Assembly (NCBI GenBank): GCA_028622995.1
Contig: JAJQJQ010000048.1
Span: 1,178,001 to 1,242,000, forward strand
Direction of reading: 5' to 3'
DNA from: Panagrolaimus kolymaensis
Taxonomy: Eukaryota; Nematoda; Chromadorea; Rhabditida; Panagrolaimidae
DNA length: 64,000 bases
The notes under the pieces are model-generated. The model had not been told where the DNA came from. It did no database searches and saw only the letters and a program-made list of their open reading frames with translations. The position numbers and the translations under genes were made by a program. This document shows positions 54,593-64,000 of this stretch, one piece after another. Position 1 is the first letter of the stretch. Each line of letters opens with the position of its first letter.

Positions 54593-57500
54593 TATATTCA
54601 AAGGTATTTTTAGCTCGAGATTGTAGTTGGCTCCATAAAATTTAGATAATGATGATAGAGAGAGACTTTTAATTTAGACTGAAAAAAAAAGAAGAGTTTA
54701 AAATAATAATTTATGACTTCAGAAAGTAGCGAAATAAAATTAACTCGATGGAAAAATATTGCGCGTTTTTTAATTTTTAATTTCCACGATGATAAACTTT
54801 TTTTAAATATTTTAAAGTATTAGATAAAAATAATAAAATTAGGAAGACAAAAAATAGGGCAAAAAATTTATAATTTCTTAACAATTGACAGAAACATTCG
54901 CGTCTTTTGTCAAGAAATAAGATTATCCTTTTATCACCCAAATTTCTTCAAAAAAAATCTTTTGGCCGGTGTCTTGGTAAGTGCTTAAACATTCTTTAAC
55001 GATATCGTTTTCATAAATTCTTTTATATATTAAAAATTGTTAAAATGTTATTTAAAGTATTTTATCATAATTTGAGCTATTTGGTTAACCGTTGTTAGTT
55101 TTATCAACATAAAAAGCGCTAAGCTTTATATAAAAAATTATTATATAGTCCTTTTAGACATAAGTTTCAATGAGCTCATCCAAAAATATATAAAAGAAAG
55201 TGAAGTATTTTAGTTTCGTTTTATTTTATTAATTTAACCTTTCCAAAAAAATTAAATGATTTCATGTTTTATTCCAAAGAGTTTTGCACTTTCAATTTAT
55301 GGTTCCAGTGCATGTCTGAGAAGTATGTCTTAGTGTCCTCGCATCGTTCATCAAACTTGTTTTTCACCGCCATTCTTAACGATGGCTTGCGGTTTTGCCG
55401 CTGGAAGGCCGAATGTTATCGCTTTACCAAGCACAAGATTATTCTTTTAAAGTTTTGGCTAAGGAATCTTTTCGATACTTTTCTATTCTTTCAATCTTCA
55501 TATTTTTATATTTTATTTTATATTAATTTTTGCGAAAAAAATTATCTTCTTTTTGTTGAACTTGCGTAAAAACCTGGAGTCCTTGTATTTCACTTTTTAT
55601 GTCAACGGGTTCTCTATTATCTTTTATATCTTTTTCTTTTTTTAATTTTGATTTCAGCTACGATTGTTTCTTTTTTATGATTTTTTGAATAAATCTCATT
55701 CATTTTTTTTTTAGTTGCATGAAATCACTAAAAATTATTTCTTTCTTTTTAAGTCCCTAGCTTTTGGCTGTTATTTTTATTTTCAAAAAAAACGAGGAAG
55801 AGAAAAAATAAAAAGAAAAAAATTTCCGCCTTTTTATTTTTTTTTCTTTGACTGTGGCTTGAGAGAGTGAAAGAGGGAAGTTATGTTATCAACGACTCGA
55901 CAGGGTGATAGTTATCGCGGCTATTGTTGGCTTTCATTTTTATGTTGTTGAATAACGAGATCGATGTATCTTATGAGAGAAAAACAAAACTTATTATTTC
56001 TTAAAAATTAATAAAGTATTTTACAATTTGAGGATTTTGGCAATTTATGAGAAAAAAAATAATAATCAAAACAAATGGCTTACAATTTTTTTTAAAAGAA
56101 ATCTGGTTTCGCTTTATGTTTTATTCGACGAGCCTATACTCGAATGACTTTGAACACTTTTCTTTTTAGAAAAAGATGAGAGTCAGGCTGGCTATCTTTA
56201 TCCCTTTTTTTAGTTTAAAAATTTATGGCTATTCAAAACTTTTTCTCCTGAATGAGCTTTCGAAAGTTGGTTTCCTTTTATTTTTTTTGAATGCTTTTTC
56301 GCTGATTGCTGCAACCTTTTGAACATTTAAGACTAAACTACTTGAAGTTTCTGGAGGCGTTCTTTTGCATTTATTCTTTTTATTTGTCTGGACGTCAATG
56401 ACGTATGCGATGTTTACTGTAGATTTTCTGTTTCACAATCTTTTGACGGAATTTATTAGCTGTTTTCAATTTAAAATTCCATTTATTTTTTAAAGCTGAG
56501 GCTCTGCTTGTTCGTATCTTGTGATGTTTTGCCAAATTATTATTCGGTCTCAAAGTGTTCTTTAGGATAAAAATTTTGACTATGACTGTGAGTACTGTAG
56601 TTTACGTCATCGTTGTTTCCGCTTCTTTGCAAAAGTAGTTTTTCTTAAAACTCATTAGTGTTTTCAACTTGAAAATTCTATTTTATTTTCCGAAAATGGA
56701 AACTTGCGTAGTCGTTCGCTTTTAAAATTTCCGCTGATTGCTATTTTATTATTCAGAATCCAAGTGTTTTTTGAGATAACGAGAAAACTTTTCAGCTACC
56801 GTATTTTCTTTTGTTGGTTTCCGCTTCGGTATGCTTTAACGCTATGATTTTGAAATAGCTGTCTCTTTAAAATTTAGTTCCTTTCTTTGGATGTTAGATA
56901 TGATGTGATGGAAAAAAAATTACTGTATGCCATGATAGAGGATTTCAAACAATTTTGAGGATGTGTTGTTCAAAAAATATAAAAGTTTGCTTATTTAAAA
57001 TCAAAGTAAATTGTAAACTTTAAGTATTATCAGGATTAAATTTAGCATTTATTTTAATTATTTCAAAAAAAATCGGTCATTTCTTTCCTTAGTAAAATTA
57101 TTTCAAAAAGTAATTTTTTTTATCCTTTTAACTTATTTTACTTAAAAAATAATTTTTTGAAAATGTTTTTATCTTCTTAAGGTATTTTGAAAATTACATT
57201 TATTTTTTTGGATAACAATAGTTTTGGTTTTGTTTTTACTCGAAAAATCGGGTCATGTTGTTTTGAAATTCATATCGGGATATTCATTGATATTTTCTTA
57301 ATCACTTTGGTTTTAATATTTATGTCCGTCGTGAATTTCTAGTTTTTTTTTTTTTTTAAATGTTTCATGATAGTGTGGTTTTCTATTTTATTTTTTTTTG
57401 TTGGTCCCTTTTTTAAGTTTGTTTCGATGTTATTGGCTGGCAAAATAAAGTAGAGCAAGGAAAGAAAAAATGATGGAGAAGAAACGAACAGCAAGAATGT

Positions 57501-59378
57501 TATCAAGGCAAAAACAAGATAGTTTGACAGTTAATAAATTTTTTAAAATAATGAATTGTTTTTTAAGTATCAAAATAACTTCGCGGTAATTTGGAATCGC
57601 TTCACGATTTTTATATTTTTATAAAATAACAATAATAAAGAACTTTTATCCTAATTTTGTTTCATGACGACAAAAAAAATAGACTTTAGTTTTTATTTTA
57701 TTTTTTGAATAAAAATTTAGTTTCTTTTCGATGGTTTTCAAGAAAAATTATTACTTCTTCGTTCCATTTTTATGTTGGGCATCTGTTCGAAAAAAAATGT
57801 TCGTTTGTAGCCACGTTTGGTTATTTTTCGACGAGAGGAAAAATTGACGCCTTTTTATGTTTTTCGGTTTAAAATAATGGCGCTTAGGAAGAGAGAGAAA
57901 AATTCTAACAGAAAAGAATCAATAACGTGTCAGCACTGACGTGAAGTGTGAAAATCAATTTTATGTTTTGAGTGAGAGAAGCAGAGTAAAAAAAATGAAT
58001 GTTGTCCAAAAAAAATATTGCATTTTCCAAAGTTCGTCGTTCGTCTTTTTGGCTATGCCGGGTAGTGAATAAAGATAAAATAATAAAGAAGAAATTCAAA
58101 AATATTTGTTTGTCAAAAAAAATTTTTTTTATAAATCAGCGTATTATTATTAAAAAAAATATAGTAAAAGGTTAACACTAAAATTTATAATGTTAGCTAT
58201 ATTACAGTATTCCTTCCTTTTGGGTAAAAAAAATTCAGAAAAGAAAGGTTTAGCATTTGTTTTATTCTTAAAAAGTTGTTTTTACTATTTTTTTTTAAAA
58301 GAGGTGTTAGTTATCATCGGTAGTTTTCATTAAAGTCGTTTATTTTCTTTGTATTGGACTTTTTCTTTTCAAAGGTTTTTAAAAAAAATCAAGATGGTAA
58401 AAATTGTAACCAGAAATTACCGTATTTTTTTAAATTTATAGTTTCTTTGTCTTTTTAATTTAAATTTTTTATTTTTATTTTTATTTGTTTGAGTGGGATA
58501 AAGAAAAAAAATTTCGTTTGAACATGCCTTATTTTTTAATTAAGGTGGAAAGAGAATTTTTGGTACTTATTTCCTTTTCTCCCCGCATTTTGCGATTTTT
58601 CTTTCCTCCACTTTTTATTTTTGCAAGAAAATCTTTTTCCCTTTTCTCTGCAAAAAAATGTTATTCTTCTCTGTTAAAAATGAAAAAATTGGCTTGAAAA
58701 TAAAAAAAGGGCGACGGTCCGTTTTTCTCGCAACGAAACTGCCTAAGGGGGGGAAAAACTAAAGCTTCACTGCTTTTCTTTTGAATTTTTAAAGAAAAAC
58801 ATAAAAACTTTCATATCAGATCCATTTTTGTTTTGCAAATTACCAAAAAGAATTGTATTTAGTTTTTACATTTTTTTAGAGTTTTAACGGGTTATTAAAA
58901 TTCGTTTTCTTTTCCAGAAGGAAAAAAAATATCCTTCAACTTTTGTTGTTTTAATTACAAGAGAAGGAAAAAAAACGAACGAGAAAAAAAATGTTAGCTT
59001 TTCATTTTCTAGTTGGTGTGAAAAAATTGAAGCAAAGTAAGAAACATATGTTTGACAAAAATAAAGTAATGAATTATGGTTATTGTATGTTTTACAAATT
59101 TCTTAATCAAAAGTAAAAAGAAGTAATATTTTTGATGGAGGCAATTTTAAAAGGTGTTTTAGGTTTTAAATCTTATTTGTGAATTTTATAATTTTGGTAT
59201 CAAAATATTCGTTGGAATACTGTAAAATTCTTAGTGAATAGAGGAAAAATAAATAAAATAAGAGTTGTAAAAAATGTTATAAAAGAATAAAATTTAGAAA
59301 GAGAGAGAAAAAAAATTAATTTTTACTTTTAAAATACTATCCCACTAAGAAATTAAAATATAAACTAACCTGTCGACA
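54593..59378 (-). other. 4.8-kb leader of the LTR element, no coding seen
   Basis: Between the primer-binding site and the first Gag-like gene. AT-rich, with T- and A-runs and no open frame resembling pol or any neighbour. It may carry packaging signals, or it may be the residue of deleted or unrelated filler DNA. Confidence 0.55.
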
Positions 59379-59400
59379 CGTGAATTGGTTTTGAGCTCCA
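59379..59400 (-). promoter_or_regulatory. Candidate primer-binding site
   Basis: Directly inside the 5' LTR, the minus strand reads TGGAGCTCAAAACCAATT. TGG is the complement of a tRNA CCA end. The cognate tRNA was not identified. Confidence 0.5.
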
Positions 59401-59845
59401 TGCAATGAATGGGTTGGCTAGATAGGTAGGTACTCTAATATGGGTCCTTTGTCCATGTATGAAGATAGGTGTTATGTGTAGCGGTGTTACGGTTCGTTCC
59501 TTCACGTGGTGACATAGGTATAGTTTATTAGTGATGGTACATTAGCATAACATTATACAATTACTATTCTACTGTTACATAAAGAGAGAGAGATATGGGA
59601 TAACACAGTCAGCTACAGCTTCATGCTGGTAATGTCAACGGCTACGAGAGCCTTGGGCTGAGGAGGGCTGTGCTGCTGGAACTGGCTCTGGACTGAGTAA
59701 CAGAACTGAGATTCGACTGACTTGTTTAGCAAGAGGTAGTCTTGCCTTATATACTGCATCGCCATCTGGGCATCAAGGCGTGTCCAGCTACTGTCGTTGG
59801 CATCGTCCTATTGGTTATTGCTTGAGAGTAGGTTTAGCCATTACA
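59401..59845 (-). repeat. 5' LTR (right copy)
   Basis: 445 bp, same sequence as 49385-49829 by eye. Holds the promoter for the element on the minus strand (TATATAA at 59747-59753). Confidence 0.9.
59747..59753 (-). promoter_or_regulatory. TATA box of the LTR promoter
   Basis: TATATAAGG on the minus strand in the upstream LTR, about 350 bases before the LTR end. Confidence 0.55.
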
Positions 59846-60055
59846 CAAATTAAAAAAATTATTGCACCCGCCCGTAGGACAATCGCAACATTGATTTTGG
59901 ACATTTTTTTTTAAATTTTATTTTTATTCCTTTGCTTTTCCAAGTTTATTTTGAGAGTTGTCCTAAATAGTTAAATATCAAAATTTTTCATAAAACTAAA
60001 GAAAGTAGAAAAAAATAAATATTAAAAATGAAATATTCAAAACAAAACACTAAAA

Positions 60056-62734
60056 ATGCATTTATGTGTTGCATTATTTTTTGTTTTGTTTTGTGACAAA
60101 TACCAAACAATGGCATGCTGTAAAACTTTTGATTATGTTGAAATTCCTCATAATAATGAAGGTAAATTGTAATAAATACATAAATTAATTTAAATGATAA
60201 ATTTTTTTCTCTCAGGATATTGTAATGAATTTGAAACAAATGCAAAGATTACAAATTCTGATGGATTGGAGTTGGTTGAATTTGGCGCTCAATATATTAT
60301 GCATGAAAACACAATGGATGTATCTGTAACGAAATTTAATAGCATTTATAATGATTCCATTTATAACCATAATCCAAATCAATATGGTTCAGAGTTTTGT
60401 AGTGGAAATTTAAGCAAACCCCTTTCAACTTGTTCTACTTCATTTCCATCTGGAAATTTCCAATTAAATATGATTCTAGATGTTTCTTTTTATGAAAAAA
60501 AGGAAGAATTCCAAGCAATTATTTCACAATTAATTTTTCGAAATGGAAGAATTTTTCATGATGTTAATATTCTATATTCACCCGCTAATCCATGCTATAA
60601 CAGAACAACAGCCACTGCCTTTACTTCCGGTATCACAGTTAATAGTTCCTCATGTTGCAGTAAATTTGGAATACCTGTAACACCATCTTTGCCAAAAGAT
60701 TATTGTTTAAAATATAATTCAATTACAACATTATCAGATAATGCAGATATCTTTACTAATGCAACCCTCCAAGTTGAGTATTATTTAACTATGGATGGAA
60801 TTAATGTGGCTGTGGAATATTCGTCCGGTTCTTATTCATCATGTGAATTTGAGGCTTATGCTATTGATAAAGATACTCTTTCCTGCGCGTGAGTCATATT
60901 TAACATTTTTAAAAACAAATTACATTTTTTATGCATATTAAAGTTGTCGAACAATAAAATTTTAGTACTTCTGTTGAACAACCAACAAATAATTGCAAAT
61001 TTAAATTATCCCAAGCAAATAAATATGAATTACGATTTCGAACTTCTCAAATTCCAGACGGATTTAATATGCTAACAATAATCGAAAATAATCAACAATT
61101 TATTCAACCATATTTAACGCTATCTAATCCATGTTATGTAGAAATTAATCCATGTATGTTAAAAAATTTACAAAACCTTTTAATATTTTTTTATAGCTAA
61201 TGATGAAACCCTCAATCTTAATGCAACCACAGAATTTTGTTGTACTGCTTTTGGTTAGATTTTATAATTTTCACATAATTTTTATATTTTTTTTTATTTT
61301 CAGATTTACACAGTTCTACAATATCTCTAACATCTCCAATAGTAACAGAGTCATTTACTTAAATGACATTGGGTGAAACAACTATATCTACCCCAACATT
61401 GCCACCCCCTAATAATACACAATCAACCATCTCTCTTACATCGGTTGAAACGACAACAACAATATCATCAATATTATCCCCTAATAATACAGTGTCAATA
61501 ACTTCCACTGCAACAATGGCTGAAACAACTACGACAATATTAGCGGCTGAAACAACTACAATATTATCATCAACATTACCTAATAATAATAACCCCCCAT
61601 CTACTACAATATGGTGGATTATTGGAGTTGTTTTAATCATTTTTATTTTTATGGCAACTTTTATTATTCTCTATTTTATACGAAAAAAATATTATCAAAG
61701 AAAATTCGATAAGTTACAAGAAACAATTAGAATAAAAATGGAAAAATCACCTTTAGAAGTTAAACTTTCTCATGACGAGCGACTTACAAAACAATTGGAT
61801 CCTAAAAATGTGATTATTGATTTTGACAATATTCTTGGAAAAGGTGCAAATGCAACAGTTTATAAAGGTAAATATTAATCTGTTTTTTTTTTGTAATTAA
61901 CATTTTTTAGTTTTTTTAAAAGGCAAAATACAGCCAAATGTGATAGAAACAAAGTTAAAGTTTGGATCCCAGATCGACGAAAACAGCCATGCGGCATTAA
62001 AATTACCTACAAGTCTCGATCATGATGAAGTGGAGCAATTTGTTCGAGAACTCGATGCACTTATCACTCTGGGTTCACACTCACATATAATTACTTTTCT
62101 TGGATGGACACTGTATCATGACGTGCCAGCATTAGTTACAGAGCTTGCCACTACTAATTTACTCCAATATGTTAAATCCTTTCATGAAGAAATGCTCCCA
62201 ATCAAAAGTATTATCTCTATTTTATGGCAAATTTCTCAAGCGCTTGAACACGTAGCTTCTTTGAACATGGTTCATCGTGATGTTGCTTGCAGAAATATTT
62301 TACTGACCAATGAAAATGTTGTAAAATTAGCTGATTTTGGTTTGTGTTGTCACTGCGATGAATCATTCACTTATCAAGCAACCCTTCACAAACGACTCCC
62401 ATTAAAATGGCTCTCCATTGAATCTTTAGTGAATCGGATTTTTTCAGAAAAATCTGATGTTTGGTCTTTTGGAATTTTGTGTTTTGAAATATTTTCATAT
62501 GGATCAGTTCCTTATGCAACTATGTCGAATGAAGAAATGCTTGAATTTCTGCAAGCTGGGAACCGACTGGAAAAGCCAAATAATACACCTGATGCAATTT
62601 ATTCCCTCATGCTCGATTGTTGGAAGATGGACCCAAATGATCGTCCAAAATTTGAGGAAATTGGAAATTTTTTACGAATTATGCTTGAGAATGAAACAGC
62701 AAATTATGGATATTTATTATTGGAATCTGATTAA
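60056..62734 (+). CDS. Receptor tyrosine kinase with in-frame TAA before the stalk
   Basis: Exons: 60056-60161 (signal peptide MHLCVALFFVLFCDKYQTMA), 60216-60888, 60966 to about 61152, a short exon at about 61197-61254, 61304-61867 and 61923-62734. The ectodomain has many cysteines and N-glycosylation sites. A Thr/Ser-rich stalk follows, then one span (WWIIGVVLIIFIFMATFIIL) and an intracellular kinase: GKGANATVYKG, AALKL lysine, MVHRDVACRNILL, LADFGLC, LPLKWLSIESLV and SDVWSFGILCFEIFSYG. These are tyrosine-kinase forms with all catalytic residues. It resembles the short nematode KIN-16-type receptors (inference). Oddity: in exon 5 the frame hits TAA 61360-61362 followed at once by ATG 61363 in the same frame. 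Either a secreted ectodomain and a separate membrane kinase are made, or a nonsense mutation splits one gene. Confidence 0.75.
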
Positions 62735-64000
62735 TATAAAAAATTTAAAATTATTTAATAACATTTTTTGTCTAATTTTTTTTGTTTCTTTATACAATTG
62801 CCGATCGAAAAAACATTTTTAAAGTTAGGAGAGAATAATAAATTTTTAGCGCAAAATACATTGAAAAAATCGATACTATAAATTATAAATTGAACGATGG
62901 AAAAACATTGCGCAAACGATTCATTGTTCCATTGTTTTTTATTTTTCTTGATTTATTTTTGCATTTAAAAAAAATTGTAAAGTAAAAAATTTTTGAAAAA
63001 ATAATTTGTCTTCTTTTTAGCTTTTGAAGATAATAAAATAAACTAGCAAAAAAATTTTTTTTTTTAACCATTTGACGCTTTTAATTTATCGAGTAAAAAA
63101 GCTTTCATAAATAAGCATAGAGGAGTTGAGTTCTCCACCATCGTCGGAGCATTCGTTTCATCGTCTCTCCGTGCATGTGGAGGAAAAGATCAAACTAATC
63201 CAGTTTTTTTCTAATTCGGGTTTATGTATAAAAGGAGCATAAAAAACATTGATTTTATTTTTTATATGACAAGTACGCCCGAACCTTCGAGTTTTTAACG
63301 AATTCGTATCCAAATAATACATGCTACATTCTCGATCTTTCATAAAAAAATCTGAACTTTTTTTTTTATGTTTTCATCCCTCCCAATTTATTTGTGAAAA
63401 ATGTTCTCTTATTATTACTACTGGAAGCCAAATTTTGCTGATTATTTTTAGTATCAATCGTTTTACAAACATACAAAAAAAAATTAAATTTGAGAAAGAA
63501 ATATTCAAAAAGTCTGATAAAAAAAATTTATTTAAAAAAAATAAGGAAAGAAAATCATTTCTTTTTTGTTGTTGTTTTTGTTGAAAAAGATGTGTTGCTT
63601 ACTTTTAAATTGTTAACAACAGCAAAAAAAAAATAGAGCTTTTGGTGTCAGCTACCAATTCCTTCCATTCATTTTTTATCGTTTGTGCGTTCTGCGTTCG
63701 CGAATGGAAAAGATTTATGAAGAAACAAAAATTGCAAAAAAATGAAAGAAAAAAGTTTGAAAATAGATAGGAACGAAATAGGAAGAAAAAAAGCTTGTGT
63801 TTCCATAGAAAAAAAAAGAAAAAATTAATAAAATTTGGTAAACTCATATATTTAATATTCTTCATTCGTTTCCTCATCCTAATTTCATTTCCACCTGGAC
63901 TAGCGAGAGATACTAAAGTATTTTGCCTGAATATTGCCTACAATTAAATTAAATTAAATTTAAAATTAGAAATGAAAGCATTAACTTTGGCACTTATCCA
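62735..64000. other. Intergenic, no supported gene
   Basis: 3' flank of the receptor kinase, then AT-rich DNA with a less AT-rich patch at about 63120-63310 that could be a promoter or an exon of a gene beyond the window. Open frames here are Lys/Phe-rich chance products. Confidence 0.45.

Larger units (their letters stand above)
49381..59849 (-). mobile_element. 10.46-kb LTR retroelement with Gag-like genes and no recognisable pol
   Basis: The element spans 49385-59845, bounded by 445-bp LTRs that I cannot tell apart, with TG...CA ends and a 4-bp CAAA target duplication (49381-49384 and 59846-59849). Orientation is minus: within each LTR a TATA box precedes AATAAA only on the minus strand, a primer-binding-site candidate beginning TGG directly follows the right LTR, and both Gag-like genes lie on the minus strand. 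No reverse transcriptase, RNase H, integrase or protease frame is seen over 9.5 kb. The element is therefore probably non-autonomous and mobilised by a relative. Indistinguishable LTRs mean recent insertion. Confidence 0.88.

Noticed and set aside
55264..55569. 101-codon plus-strand frame in the retroelement leader
   Set aside because: Opposite to the element's transcription, with no similarity to pol or neighbours, and Phe-rich composition.
49385..59845. Plus-strand orientation of the LTR element
   Set aside because: No TGG start follows the left LTR, the TATA box and AATAAA order fits only the minus strand, and both Gag-like genes are on minus.
1..64000. tRNA or rRNA genes
   Set aside because: No cloverleaf with a proper T-arm or rRNA-like conserved block was noticed. 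A covariance search would be needed for certainty.

Overview
The window is nuclear DNA of a nematode-like eukaryote. It is very AT-rich. Its multi-exon genes have short GT-AG introns, mostly 45-150 nt, with acceptors such as TTTTCAG and TTTTTAG. The gene content also fits a nematode: BTB protein, F-box-like family, LAPTM-like four-pass proteins, single-exon 7TM receptor and a short receptor tyrosine kinase. The CKYFF-type F-box-like family reminds me of clade IV nematodes such as Panagrolaimus. That assignment is inference from memory and was not tested.

Layout. 1-12.3 kb: a partial exon, an F-box-like gene, a BTB gene, a broken F-box-like copy, a predicted GPI-anchored secreted protein divergent from a perforin-2/MPEG1-like secreted pore-forming protein, a frameshifted F-box-like copy and an Hsp70-like fragment. 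12.6-31 kb: five copies (A-E) of a nuclear-looking gene with a FLYWCH-like Cys/His finger. They are arranged as inverted and direct duplications with signs of gene conversion, around an SRPK-like kinase and an ADP-ribosylglycohydrolase. 31.4-33.5 kb: an intact F-box-like gene and a 1.08-kb foldback element built from GTCGAC repeats. 34-46 kb: six LAPTM-like four-pass membrane genes (P1-P6), two of which look broken (P2, P3), plus a second SRPK-like kinase. That kinase block is an inverted copy of the one near 22 kb. 47-48.4 kb: an intronless 7TM receptor. 49.385-59.845 kb: a 10.46-kb LTR retroelement with indistinguishable 445-bp LTRs, carrying two Gag-like genes and no recognisable pol. 60-62.7 kb: a receptor tyrosine kinase interrupted by an in-frame TAA immediately followed by ATG.

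How it fits together. This looks like a rapidly evolving accessory region shaped by inverted duplication, local conversion and recent transposition. Three LAPTM-like genes share a promoter architecture and may be co-expressed. The perforin-like and GPI-anchored genes share a divergent promoter region. No tRNA, rRNA, CRISPR array or bacterial operon was seen. Exon boundaries are hand-placed from reading frames, splice sites and comparison of paralogues, without RNA evidence.
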